Positions 1 to 7,719 of a stretch of 39,282 bases of DNA are shown here, piece after piece; position 1 is the stretch's first letter, and every line of letters begins with the position of its first letter. The stretch covers positions 1-39,282 of the forward strand of contig JAAYVD010000129.1 in NCBI GenBank assembly GCA_012517355.1, given 5' to 3'. The notes beneath the pieces were generated by a model. It did no database searches. It saw only the letters and a list, made by a program, of their open reading frames with translations, and was not told the DNA's origin. This DNA is from Candidatus Rifleibacteriota bacterium. GTDB taxonomy: Bacteria > Muiribacteriota > Ozemobacteria > Ozemobacterales > Ozemobacteraceae. A program made the position numbers and the translations under genes.

Positions 1-219
1 GAGTTCCGGGGACATGATACTCAATTGGAGTTCAGGGGACGTGATACTCAATGGCTCTACCCGATAGAGGAACCCGAGTTCCGTATCATGTCCCCGGAAT
101 GCCTGTCCCCGGAATGCCGATAGAGGAACCCGAGTTCCGTATCATGTCCCCGGAATGCGGAACGAGTTCCGTATCATGTCCCCGGAATGCCGCCGGAATG
201 CCCGGAATGCCCGGAATGC
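1..219. repeat. GGGGACATGATAC repeat cluster A
   Basis: The first 220 bases are built from one short motif. GTTCCGGGGACATGATAC lies on the plus strand at 3-20, with a variant at about 29-46. Three copies of its complement, GTATCATGTCCCCGGAAT, lie near 82, 139 and 171. A longer unit starting CCGATAGAGGAACCCGAGTT is present twice (61 and 117), so part of the cluster is a tandem duplication of about 56 bp. The end decays into short CCGGAATGC iterations (191-219). No gene is visible. Related clusters sit near 3502, 11689 and 30933. From memory, GGGGACA-cored repeats accompany IS200-like Y1 (REP-associated) transposases in other genomes; no such transposase is in this window. Confidence 0.85.
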
Positions 220-225
220 GCCCCC

Positions 226-303
226 CAGGCGAACCCGGTTGTCCCCGGGTCGGCCACGCCGAGTTCCTCGCCCACGTAGCCGTGCTTCGGGAACCGCCCC
301 CGC
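226..303 (-). pseudogene. Fragment of an inositol-monophosphatase gene
   Basis: Read on the minus strand, this stretch encodes GRFPKHGYVGEELGVADPG and a few more residues. It closely matches residues 61-85 (GRFPQHGYLGEELGVADPG) of the IMPase-ADP-ribosylglycohydrolase encoded at 19215-21104. The DNA aligns without gaps to 20851-20928, with about 70 of 78 bases identical. The matched part carries the metal-binding Glu-Glu of the IMPase family but stops before the DPxDGT motif. At that end it runs directly into repeat cluster A. No start codon, no remaining domain and no other matching segment was found nearby. It is best read as a relic of a duplicated or recombined copy, probably left by rearrangement at the repeats. 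Confidence 0.75.
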
Positions 304-350
304 CACCCGGGCGGCCGACACCGCCCGGCACGATGTCGGAAGGGCTCCCC

Positions 351-396
351 TTGCCGCCATGGATGGCGGCGCGCAACCCCCTGTTTCGCGTACCCC
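351..396. repeat. Palindromic dispersed element, copy 1
   Basis: A stem-loop GCCGCCA-TGGA-TGGCGGC (353-370; 7-bp perfect stem, 4-nt loop) is followed by GTTTCGCGTACCCC. The same arrangement recurs at 23436-23480 and 35556-35600, with the CAyGGATGGCGGC core and the downstream TTCGCG block conserved. This copy lies just downstream of the C11 peptidase stop codon at 407, so it could also act as a transcript-end hairpin, but there is no T-run. Confidence 0.7.
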
Positions 397-406
397 CAGG
401 TGGCCG

Positions 407-3286
407 TCAGTCGAACAGGGAGAGCTGGTCCTTGTTGGGGTGGATGACGTTGAGCACCTCGTTCATCAGCCGGGCGCGGGTCTCGTCGCCCGAGACCGCC
501 TCGAACCGGAAGCCCAAAAAGACCGCCCGGTAGCCCTTCCCCGACCCGTTCTCCCCGCTGACGGCGATGCCCGCGCCCCGCCCGTCCTCGAGCGTGACGA
601 ACAGCCGGCCGGGGGCGGTGGTCTTCATGACGGTGACCTCGCCGGCCGTGTTGGCCGAATCGTCGCCGTTCAGGGTAAAGGTCAGCGGGTCGCCCTTCCT
701 GGTCTTGCAGGAGAGCGCGCCGAACTCCTTCTCGTCGTCGACGTAGCCGAACCGCAGATACTTCTGGAGCAGGTCGCGGTGGATGTTCGACTGCTCGAAG
801 GACTGGGCCGCGATGAGCAGGGAACCGCCGCGGTCGAGGTAGTCGGTGAGGTCTTCCGAACTGGGCGAATTCTGGCCCATGCTGGAGGCCCCGACGCTGT
901 CGGTGATGACGCAGCCGTCCTTGGCGAACCGCGCCAGGATCTTCTTGAACTGGTACCCGAAGACGGCCGGGTCCCACAGGACCTGGAACTTGATCTTGTT
1001 GTCGTTCAGCGCCTTGGCCACGTAGGGAATGGTCATCGGGTCGGTCACCATCTGCCCGACGAGCAGGACGTCGGCGGTGCGCCGGAACTCGGGGATCTTG
1101 GCCAGGAACTCGTCCCACTGGGTGTCCTTGGCGAATTTCAACGCCTGGTACGAAGTGGTGAACTTGTACGCAGGCGGCTGGTAGATCGACAGGCCGCGGC
1201 TGTCGCCCATGCCCTGGGTGTGCCCCTCGATCACGAGCGGGGAGGCGGCGGGGAACTTCGAGACGATCAGGTATTCCTTCCCCTGCCGCACCCGGCGCGT
1301 GTCGCCGGTCTTCCCGTCGGCGGTGACGACCCGGTAGTTGATCTCGTCGACATACACCTTCTTCTGCAGCGCCGCGTCGACCACCGGCTGGAAGGGCCCG
1401 ATCTGGACGCCGAAGCCGCCGTCGCGGGTCTTGCGCAGCGGGGTCAGCGCGAGCCGCGACTGGAAGACGCGGGTGCCGGCGGGCCACAGGTCCTTGGGCG
1501 GCATGCGCCAGCCGTTGAAGCCCCACAGCACCGCGCCGGGCCGGTCGCTGGTGATCAGCACCGGCCGCGACAACCGCTCGTTCTGCACGGGGTACCCGAC
1601 CCCCTTGACGACCTGCTGGCAGGCCTCGCGGATGGCCTTGGGCAGTTCCTCGATGCGCAGCAGCTTCTCGGCGAAGTCGACCAGGTCGACCAGCGAATCG
1701 TCGCTGTAGCGGCGCATCCCGGCAAACGCGCTGGAGGCATCGACCAGCAGGTCGATGTACTCGTCGTGGTGGGCGAGCAGGGCCCGGCCGAGCTTGTCGA
1801 CGGCCTTCACCAGGTCGCCGACCCGGTTCAGGTCGACCGCCGACTTGGTCACCGGCGAGCCCTGGATGACCGGGTTGGTGGCCGAGCCGCCCTTGGCGTA
1901 GGAATAGACGTAGGTGCCGACCATGCGCTTGGTGAATTCGCGCGGCGACAGGGCGGGGTTCTTGACCAGGGGCCCGAGGTAGTCGGCGTAGGGCATGCCG
2001 GTGCCGGGCTCGGTCTCCTCGGAGGCGACCAGGAAGTCGGCCACGTCGGCCAGTTCGTAGGCCGTCTCGATCGTGCCCATCAGGCAGGCGTCGAAGTCGA
2101 CGATCGCGAATTTCGAAGGCTTCTTGTTGACGCGGGTGAGCGTCTTCTGGGCCTCGCGCAGGGCCCAGCCCACGTCGGTGACCCGCATGTAGTTCCCGGA
2201 TTCCTCGTCGGAGGCGACACCCATCCACCCCATTCCGTGGTTCCAGATGACGACCACGACGTTGTCGGCGGGGTAGGTCTCGACCCCCCAGCTCAGGAAA
2301 TCGGCCAGGGTGCGCTTGTTCCCCATGTCGGTTTCCTTGAGGTTCATCACCATCTTGCTGCTGATCTTCTTCGGGTTGGCGTCGCGGGTGACGTAGTAGC
2401 GGCGGGTGCCGGTCCAGTTGCCGTCGGTGATGGTGTCACCCTGGCCGCCGCGCAGGCGGTCGACCTGGACGACGATGTTGACCTTGTCGGAACTGCCGAT
2501 CTGTTCCATCTCGTTGATGTCCTGCAGACCGAACCGCTCGAGATCGTTGTCGGCGCAGACGTAGGCGAGGATGGTCCAGGCTTTCCGGGAACCCGGCTTC
2601 GGGGCGGCGGGGTTGCCCCCCTCGGTCTCGAAGGCCACGTCGTGCTGGGCGTCGTCATACCAATGGATGGGGAAGCCGGCGGGGCCGTCCTTGGCGTACA
2701 TTTCCTGGAGGGCGGGGTAGCGGTCCTTCCCCTCGTTGACCTTCATCGTCGCGGCCACGTCCTTCCAGTGGTCGGCCAGCTTCTGGTAGGCGGCGGCCAG
2801 TTTCTGGTCGGTCGTCTGCTTGGCCTGGAAGGTGCGTCGGGTCAGCAGTTTCTTGACCAGGGGCGCCAGCGCCAGGTCGAGGGGGAAGGGCGACTGCTGC
2901 AGCACGGCCATCACCACGGCGTCATCCTGGGCCGCCTCGGCGAGCTTGCCGAAGGCCTGCTTGTTGACCTCGTCGGCCTTGGCATCGTAGTTGGCGAAGA
3001 ACTCGAGCCGGTACTGCCCCTTGATGTTCGACTCGAAGTTGCGGCGCAGTTCGGGCGAGAAATCGGCCACGACCTTCTCGTAGAAGCTCTGCGAGCGTTT
3101 GTCGGCAATGAACTGCAGGGTGATCTTCCGCAGCCAGACCTCCCGCAGCATGACGAGGTCCTGCACGAGGGCCTTCTGCCCGGCGGTCATCTCCCGGGCG
3201 GCGGGAGCGGCGGCCGGGGCCGCGCTCAGCGGCGCGACCAGCGCGATGAGGAACAACCCGATCAGGAACAGGGTACAACGACGCAT
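407..3286 (-). CDS. Secreted clostripain-family (C11) cysteine peptidase
   Basis: The product is a 959-residue predicted exported peptidase of family C11 (clostripain/gingipain-like, clan CD), which usually cleaves after Arg or Lys. A signal peptide covers about residues 1-22 (MRRC then a hydrophobic stretch and APLSAAPA). A helical, Lys-rich region (30-220) may be a prodomain. The catalytic domain starts near 235 (WTILAYVCADNDLE) and has the catalytic dyad His350 (VVIWNHGMGW) and Cys401 (VDFDACLMG). It continues through the typical S/VASEETEPGTGMPY segment. The C-terminal 230 residues (RTADVLLVGQ to the end) resemble a Rossmann-like or amidotransferase-like fold and are not standard for clostripain. 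The start at 3286 is chosen because AAGGAG lies 8 bases upstream and the signal peptide follows at once; earlier in-frame starts give only low-complexity sequence. A promoter candidate lies at 3338. The gene is bracketed by GGGGACAT repeats on both sides. Confidence 0.88.
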   Translation of the reverse strand: MRRCTLFLIGLFLIALVAPLSAAPAAAPAAREMTAGQKALVQDLVMLREVWLRKITLQFIADKRSQSFYEKVVADFSPELRRNFESNIKGQYRLEFFANYDAKADEVNKQAFGKLAEAAQDDAVVMAVLQQSPFPLDLALAPLVKKLLTRRTFQAKQTTDQKLAAAYQKLADHWKDVAATMKVNEGKDRYPALQEMYAKDGPAGFPIHWYDDAQHDVAFETEGGNPAAPKPGSRKAWTILAYVCADNDLERFGLQDINEMEQIGSSDKVNIVVQVDRLRGGQGDTITDGNWTGTRRYYVTRDANPKKISSKMVMNLKETDMGNKRTLADFLSWGVETYPADNVVVVIWNHGMGWMGVASDEESGNYMRVTDVGWALREAQKTLTRVNKKPSKFAIVDFDACLMGTIETAYELADVADFLVASEETEPGTGMPYADYLGPLVKNPALSPREFTKRMVGTYVYSYAKGGSATNPVIQGSPVTKSAVDLNRVGDLVKAVDKLGRALLAHHDEYIDLLVDASSAFAGMRRYSDDSLVDLVDFAEKLLRIEELPKAIREACQQVVKGVGYPVQNERLSRPVLITSDRPGAVLWGFNGWRMPPKDLWPAGTRVFQSRLALTPLRKTRDGGFGVQIGPFQPVVDAALQKKVYVDEINYRVVTADGKTGDTRRVRQGKEYLIVSKFPAASPLVIEGHTQGMGDSRGLSIYQPPAYKFTTSYQALKFAKDTQWDEFLAKIPEFRRTADVLLVGQMVTDPMTIPYVAKALNDNKIKFQVLWDPAVFGYQFKKILARFAKDGCVITDSVGASSMGQNSPSSEDLTDYLDRGGSLLIAAQSFEQSNIHRDLLQKYLRFGYVDDEKEFGALSCKTRKGDPLTFTLNGDDSANTAGEVTVMKTTAPGRLFVTLEDGRGAGIAVSGENGSGKGYRAVFLGFRFEAVSGDETRARLMNEVLNVIHPNKDQLSLFD

Positions 3287-3337
3287 ACTCGTTACTCCTT
3301 GCGAAGGTTGGCAATGACGTTTGTCGGATACCATTCC

Positions 3338-3366
3338 AGGATACCCCGAACCGGGGGGAATGTGAA
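3338..3366 (-). promoter_or_regulatory. Candidate promoter of the C11 peptidase
   Basis: On the minus strand TTCACA (3361-3366) is separated by 17 bp from TATCCT (3338-3343), giving 5/6 and 4/6 matches to the sigma70 consensus. The implied start near 3331 leaves a leader of about 45 bases before the ATG at 3286. Assigned by pattern only. Confidence 0.4.
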
Positions 3367-3501
3367 CCCCAGGCGAGCCGCCCCGGGCCGAGGCCGGAAA
3401 CCCACCGCCACGGCCCGCCGCTTGCCGCTCCCCCTGGCGACGTCGAAGGAAGGCGTTTCCTGCCCGCATGCTCAAATCGGCAGGCTTGGCGGCAAACTTC
3501 G

Positions 3502-3600
3502 GCATTCCGTATCATGTCCCCGGATTTCCCCGGATTTCCCCGCGGATTTCCCCGTATCATGTCCCCGGATTCCCCATGTCCCCGGGTTCCCCGGGGACCC
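3502..3600. repeat. GGGGACATGATAC repeat cluster B
   Basis: Two copies of GTATCATGTCCCCGGAT lie near 3508 and 3553, separated by iterations of CGGATTTCCCC, followed by partial copies (CATGTCCCCGGGTTCCCC). Orientation matches most of cluster A. The rest of the 3287-3808 intergenic stretch holds the peptidase promoter. It also holds, at about 3690-3735, a sequence like a decayed right half of the palindromic element (GGCGGCTGGCAACGCCCGTT then TCGC). No gene is visible there. Confidence 0.75.
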
Positions 3601-3808
3601 GCCGCGACACGATCCGCCTCCCGCCCCGAGGCGCATTCCTCCCACCCGCCGCCCCGCTGACCCCGCTGACACGAGGGCAGCCGTTCCCCATCGAAGGCGG
3701 CTGGCAACGCCCGTTTCGCACATCGGAGGGGAGCCGGCCACCGCTTCGAATGGCCCGCCGGAACCCTCATCGTGACCCTGCTCCCGCAAGGCGGTGAGTG
3801 GTGGGGAC

Positions 3809-4873
3809 TCAGCGGCCCTGGTGCTTGAACCGGTCGTGGAGGGACCGGAAGAGGGTGGCCCGCAGGGAACTCACCGACGCGGCGCTGGGAGGCCCATCAG
3901 AGGGGACCCGGACTTCGAAAAGCGGCACCTCGCCGAGGTGGAAGGCCGGCAGGGCGCGGATCCCGATGGTCTCCTGGCCGTCGTAATGGGCGATGAGGTT
4001 CCCGGGCAGAGGCGTCTGCACGTCGGGGGGGTCGCCGGGAGTGCCGAGAGGGAGGTAGAAGTAGGTCTCGCAGGTATACAGGCAGATGTCCGCCCCGTCG
4101 CAGCCCACGCCCTTCGCCGCGTAGTTGTGCCCATGGATCAGCACCTTCCTGCCAACCGCGGCCAGCAACTCCAGCAGGGTGGATTTACCGTAGACCAGGG
4201 CCCCGGGACACCGCTCGCTGTCGGCAACCCCGTCCCGGCTGGTCACATCGTTCCAGAGGACCTGCGTGAGGAGAGGCTGATCGACGAAGGGCGTCCCTTT
4301 GGGGATCCCCCGGATTTCGCCCAGGGTTCCGACCTTGGGCAACGCCCCGTGCAGGACGATGAGGTCCTTCATCACCAGGCTGACCGGAAGCTGGTGGAAA
4401 ATCGCCACGACCTTCTTCCAGACGGCCTCCCCGTCGGCGGCCCCGAGCATCTCGCGCAGGGACTGCAGCAGCCCGTTTTCGGAACTGACCATCTCGTCGT
4501 CGTGGTTGCCGCGCAGCAGGAGGATCCGGTCGCGGCTCAGGAGCTTGGCCACGAACACGAGGAGGCAGTTGCGGATATCGTCGAACTTCTCCCGGGACCG
4601 GCCCGAGTAGTCGCCGAGGAACACGAGGGGCGTGGAAGGATAGGCATCGAGGAGGTGGTTCGTGGAACGGTAATCCCCGTGCGTATCCCCGACCACCACC
4701 ATCTCCCGCGGCTCCCATTCGACGCAGGACGGCTCCGCCGTCACGACGTCCAGGACGAGGTCCAGGAATCGCTCCAGCGGCTCCTTCTGGAGGAGCCTGA
4801 CGTCGGCCCGCCCCTGCGCGCTGGCCAGCAGGGATTCGAAAAACTCCCGTGACGGCCGCGGACGGTTTTCCAT
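3809..4873 (-). CDS. PPP-family Ser/Thr phosphatase-like metallophosphatase
   Basis: The 354-residue protein has the signature blocks of the calcineurin-like/PPP superfamily in order: GDTHGD (about residue 62), GDYSGR (the family's GDxxDRG position, here with Ser instead of Val-Asp), LLRGNHDDE (about 120), LHGALP and LIHGHNYAA (His ligands in the C-terminal half). PPP enzymes hydrolyse phosphoserine/phosphothreonine, or diadenosine polyphosphates in some bacterial branches, with a two-metal centre. No signal peptide is seen, so it is likely cytosolic. It could oppose the Ser/Thr kinases encoded at the right end, but the distance makes that inference only. There is no Shine-Dalgarno before the ATG. 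TAGACT sits 9 bases upstream, so a leaderless message is possible. The C-terminus is Arg- and His-rich. Confidence 0.85.
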   Translation of the reverse strand: MENRPRPSREFFESLLASAQGRADVRLLQKEPLERFLDLVLDVVTAEPSCVEWEPREMVVVGDTHGDYRSTNHLLDAYPSTPLVFLGDYSGRSREKFDDIRNCLLVFVAKLLSRDRILLLRGNHDDEMVSSENGLLQSLREMLGAADGEAVWKKVVAIFHQLPVSLVMKDLIVLHGALPKVGTLGEIRGIPKGTPFVDQPLLTQVLWNDVTSRDGVADSERCPGALVYGKSTLLELLAAVGRKVLIHGHNYAAKGVGCDGADICLYTCETYFYLPLGTPGDPPDVQTPLPGNLIAHYDGQETIGIRALPAFHLGEVPLFEVRVPSDGPPSAASVSSLRATLFRSLHDRFKHQGR

Positions 4874-4947
4874 TAGGGAAGTCTACCATGTTTCCCCCGG
4901 CCTGCCACGTGGTCCTCGAGGCCCTGCCTCGCCGAGGCCAAGAAACG

Positions 4948-5625
4948 TCACGTCATCCTCTCACCGGGCTGGTGACCGCGGAACTCCTCCAGGGGGATGC
5001 CGGTGCTGCCGATCAGAAGCACCTTGGCCTCTGGATAGCGGTCCTGGAAGCGGGTGAGGCCGGACTGCCGGCCGCCCCGGCCGCTTTTGGCTTCGAAGGC
5101 CCAGAGAGCGGGGCCGCGGGTGACGACATCGTCCACCTCGTGGGGCCCGTCGCGCCAGCAGGAGTCCGGATACTCGACCGGGGGCAGCCCGCAACACAGG
5201 TGGGAACCGGCGGCATTCTCCACCAGCCGGCTCCACCAGGCCCGATCACGGCGGGCTTCGTCGAAGGCGCGGGTCGACAGGGCATTGACCAGCGCATTGT
5301 TCCACAAAACCAGCTTCGGGCTGCTCCCTCGTTGGCGCGGCATCCCCCACGAAAAGAGCTCGAGGCCGCTGGCGAGAAAGGCGGATTCCAGGAGGCGCAG
5401 ATCGGGGGCGAGGGTGGTCGTGTGTCACGCATCCTGCAACTGGCCAAGCATCTTGGGGTACGACACCGCCTGGGCGGGAAGGGCCGCGGCCAGGGCGAAC
5501 AGGTGCCCCAACAGGGTGGGCTTGGCGATCTTCGTCATCTGCAGGACATCCCAGGCCAGGACCGTCGCGATCAGCGAATCGACCATGTCGCGCGCATTCT
5601 CACGAGAATTTCCATTATTGCTCAC
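4948..5625 (-). pseudogene. Broken DUF4143 (AAA_14-type) ATPase, C-terminal half only
   Basis: Two pieces lie in the same minus-strand frame, split by one TGA at 5425-5427. The upstream piece reads ARDMVDSLIATVLAWDVLQ to YPKMLGQLQDA. After the stop come HTTTLAPDLRLLESAFLASG, then RGSSPKLVLWNNALVNAL and FEAKSGRGGRQSGL. Together they match the DUF4143 region of the widespread AAA ATPase family with an N-terminal P-loop and C-terminal PD-(D/E)xK-like fold. In that family the residue at the stop is normally glycine (QLQDAGNTTTLA), so GGA to TGA is the simplest change. The N-terminal P-loop half is absent: upstream of about 5625 the frame holds unrelated sequence. With both a 5' deletion and a nonsense codon, it is almost certainly dead. 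Confidence 0.8.
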
Positions 5626-5888
5626 TGGTTGAGTCCTTTTACGCAACATTCGGAGATCCGAACGCGCCGATCCCGCCACCGCCCCCGGTCGAATCCGGTC
5701 CGGGCGGTGCCTTCCCCTCGACCGGCTCAAGGCTCTCTCCATCTGGATCTTCACCGCCAGGCACCCCGACCTGACGAGGGAGGAACCCACCCGCCGCCCC
5801 GGCACCTGCTTCAATTCCCTGGTCAAATCCCTGGTCAAAGCCCTGGCGACATCCTGACGAGGGGCTTGGCCACACGAGGGGGTTCAGG

Positions 5889-6455
5889 TCAGCGGTGAAG
5901 CCGGAAGGGGACCGGGGAATCCCCTCTCGTTGGGAGCGGCTTCAGGGGCTGCCTTGTGTCCTGCTCAGCCGAAAGGGTCCGGCCACCCTTCCCAGGTTTC
6001 CCCGGGGAAGGTAAGACCCCCAACAACAGCACCAGCAGCAGGCAAAGCCCGGAGAATGCCCGGAGCCGGTTCCTTCGTGAAAGCAGGGAGTGGGGTCCGG
6101 GCGCCGGGAAGAATTCCACGCCCGAGAACTGGGGTTCCGGGGGAATGGAAATTTCCGGGGCCAGCAGGTAGACGACCCAGGCCAATGGCCACAACCCGAG
6201 AAGCAGGAAGGGACCTTTGATGAACCAGACGACGAAAACAATCAGGTCGATGATGCTCACATCCTGAGGATCGATCATGGTTCGCATGGCAGGCCAGGCC
6301 AAAACCAGGAAGCCGAGAAGGCTGACGAACCCGATGGCCAGATGAACGTTCAACGGCAGGAACTCGCAGGCAAGGCCAAAGGCCACGAATGCGAGGATGC
6401 CGAGGAAAACGATGGCCGAGGCACGAACCAGGCTGGTGAAAAAATGCGCGAGCAT
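5889..6455 (-). CDS. Hypothetical inner-membrane protein
   Basis: The 188-residue protein has hydrophobic segments at about 10-31 (ASAIVFLGILAFVAFGLAC), 37-56 (LAIGFVSLLGFLVLAW), 67-100 (IIDLIVFVVWFIKGPFLLLGLW and following) and near 148-165 (LCLLLVLLLGVL). It is therefore probably a four-pass membrane protein with a basic, Pro-rich C-terminal tail. I do not recognise the family. The ATG at 6455 is chosen because a purine-rich GGGGTGGAG lies directly upstream and the first membrane segment follows. An in-frame extension to 6608 exists but reads like intergenic DNA. The gene stands alone, divergent from the operon starting at 6862. An inverted repeat at 6476-6522 lies just upstream. Confidence 0.6.
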   Translation of the reverse strand: MLAHFFTSLVRASAIVFLGILAFVAFGLACEFLPLNVHLAIGFVSLLGFLVLAWPAMRTMIDPQDVSIIDLIVFVVWFIKGPFLLLGLWPLAWVVYLLAPEISIPPEPQFSGVEFFPAPGPHSLLSRRNRLRAFSGLCLLLVLLLGVLPSPGKPGKGGRTLSAEQDTRQPLKPLPTRGDSPVPFRLHR

Positions 6456-6861
6456 GTCTCCACCCCCCCTTGCCGGGAACATTCTGGCCACTGGCCGAAC
6501 AAGATTCCGCAAGGAATGTTCCACCATGCCAGGCCCACCGGATGCGGTTTCCTGCCGGCCAACCGCGCTCGGAATGTCGCACCTGCGACAGCCGAGGCAG
6601 AATGACACTGCATCAGCATGACCGAAAATGGGGAGAAACTCTCCGAGAGATTGGCCTCCCTGACAGGGAGAGGGCTCTGGGGCACCTCAGCCAGGTCAGG
6701 CGGGATTTTCCTGGGCAAAGGAAGCCGTACCGATGCCAGAGTCTCGGCAGAATGGATGTTTCAGACGGATGTTTCCCAGGTGTTTCCCCTTACATCAGCG
6801 CTGTAGTAATCTTGATCCCGACTGACCGGAAGGTCGGCCGAATTTTCTGCCGGGAGTTGCC
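6456..6861. other. Divergent intergenic region with inverted repeats
   Basis: This 406-base region separates the membrane-protein gene from the plus-strand operon at 6862. It holds a 9-bp inverted repeat at 6476-6522 (listed separately). It also holds a perfect hairpin CTCCCTG-A-CAGGGAG at 6656-6670 and a smaller GACC-GGAA-GGTC hairpin near 6827, just before the operon. I see no convincing gene, no known riboswitch fold and no clear promoter for the 6862 gene. Confidence 0.5.
6476..6522. promoter_or_regulatory. Candidate operator: GGAACATTC inverted repeat
   Basis: GGAACATTC (6476-6484) and GAATGTTCC (6514-6522) form a perfect 9-bp inverted repeat with a 29-base spacer. It starts 21 bases upstream of the membrane-protein start at 6455. 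The spacing of about 38 bp between arms is more than three helical turns. It could bind two dimers or form an mRNA leader stem. There is no regulator gene next to it, so the binding protein is unknown. Confidence 0.35.
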
Positions 6862-7677
6862 ATGGAACTTTCTCCGCCTGATGCCAAACGGTTCTGGAAA
6901 CTGATGCACTCGGTCCTGCTCTGGGTCAATCGCCGGCACGGCCTGGCCCCCGGGGTGGAAACCCCCCAGGCGTTCAAGGGATTGCCGGACGACCGGAAGT
7001 TCCGTATCCGGCGGACCCTGTTCGATGACCTGGACGGGCTTGCCCAGTATGTCGCAGCCAACCCCGACGGGTTTCCTCCCGAAGACCTGGAGATCGTCCG
7101 AAGTTGGCGGAACCGGGTCGAGGGGAAATTCTTCGTCGAGCGGTTCCTCCGCAAACACGCCATTTTCATCGACAGACAGGACGTCTACGGGGTCGTGGGC
7201 CTGATCGATCCCATCGAGGACCTCTTGGCCGGCTTTCCCAAACCCGCGTATGTCAGCGCCATTCTCCTCCCCTTCAAGGGCCTGATCGTCATCGACGGGC
7301 TTTTGGAACCCCACTTCGTCTCCGTCGGCGGCGGCATCCGCCGATCCCTGGCCGAAACCTATCGCCGCGCCACCCTGAACGGGCGGATCATCACCAGCCT
7401 GCCTCCCACCTCCCCCACCCCGGCGCCGGCCCCGAAGCCCTCGAAAAAATGGGCTCAGGCCTTCCGGGGCCTCCTCGACAAGGCAGAAAGCTGGAAAGCC
7501 GGCAAAGGCGACCCCAAGGTTCTGGCCCCCACGCTGAACCTGGCGAAGGCATGCCTCGCCCTGGGGGAATGCGCGGGCGATCCCCAGGCCGGCCTTCCCT
7601 CCCTCTGGGAACGCTACGACGATTGCCGGCGAAAGCTGACCACCGTCTTCCGGACCCTCTCCCGCCTCGAACCCTGA
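6862..7677 (+). CDS. Conserved uncharacterised protein (LSPxDA family)
   Basis: The 271-residue protein starts MELSPPDAKRFWKLMHSVL. It continues with VNRRHGL, FDDLDGLAQYVAANP, LEIVRSWRNRVEGKFFVERFL, YGVVGL, LLPFKGLIVIDGLLEPHFVSVGGGIRRS and NGRIITSLP. I recognise this order of blocks, from memory, as a widespread bacterial protein family of unknown function; I cannot attach a biochemical role. The first 175 residues carry the conserved part. After a Pro-rich linker (about 176-194), a roughly 75-residue helical tail (KKWAQAFRGLLDKAESW to the end) looks like an added domain. No signal peptide or membrane segment is present, so it is probably cytosolic. GGGAG lies 5 bases before the ATG. The next gene begins 42 bases after its stop on the same strand, so the two are probably co-transcribed. 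Confidence 0.75.
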   Translation: MELSPPDAKRFWKLMHSVLLWVNRRHGLAPGVETPQAFKGLPDDRKFRIRRTLFDDLDGLAQYVAANPDGFPPEDLEIVRSWRNRVEGKFFVERFLRKHAIFIDRQDVYGVVGLIDPIEDLLAGFPKPAYVSAILLPFKGLIVIDGLLEPHFVSVGGGIRRSLAETYRRATLNGRIITSLPPTSPTPAPAPKPSKKWAQAFRGLLDKAESWKAGKGDPKVLAPTLNLAKACLALGECAGDPQAGLPSLWERYDDCRRKLTTVFRTLSRLEP

Positions 7678-7719
7678 CGCCCGCCCCACCCGACGCAACA
7701 ACCACCCCCGGAGGCAGAC

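Noticed and set aside
1-219. CRISPR array at the left end
   Set aside because: Repeats are in both orientations, vary in length, and lack regular unique spacers; there are no cas genes.
155-3775. A 1206-codon open frame antisense to the C11 peptidase
   Set aside because: It runs through repeats and mirrors the codon bias of the real gene; its translation is low-complexity without motifs.
5425-5427. TGA read as glycine (alternative genetic code)
   Set aside because: The TGA is at a Gly position, which fits code 25, but many other genes here end in TGA, and this gene also lacks its 5' half.
6620-6760. Riboswitch or small RNA before the 6862 operon
   Set aside because: The purine-rich GGGAGA / CTCTCC pieces recall a glycine aptamer, but the conserved core and pairing do not line up.
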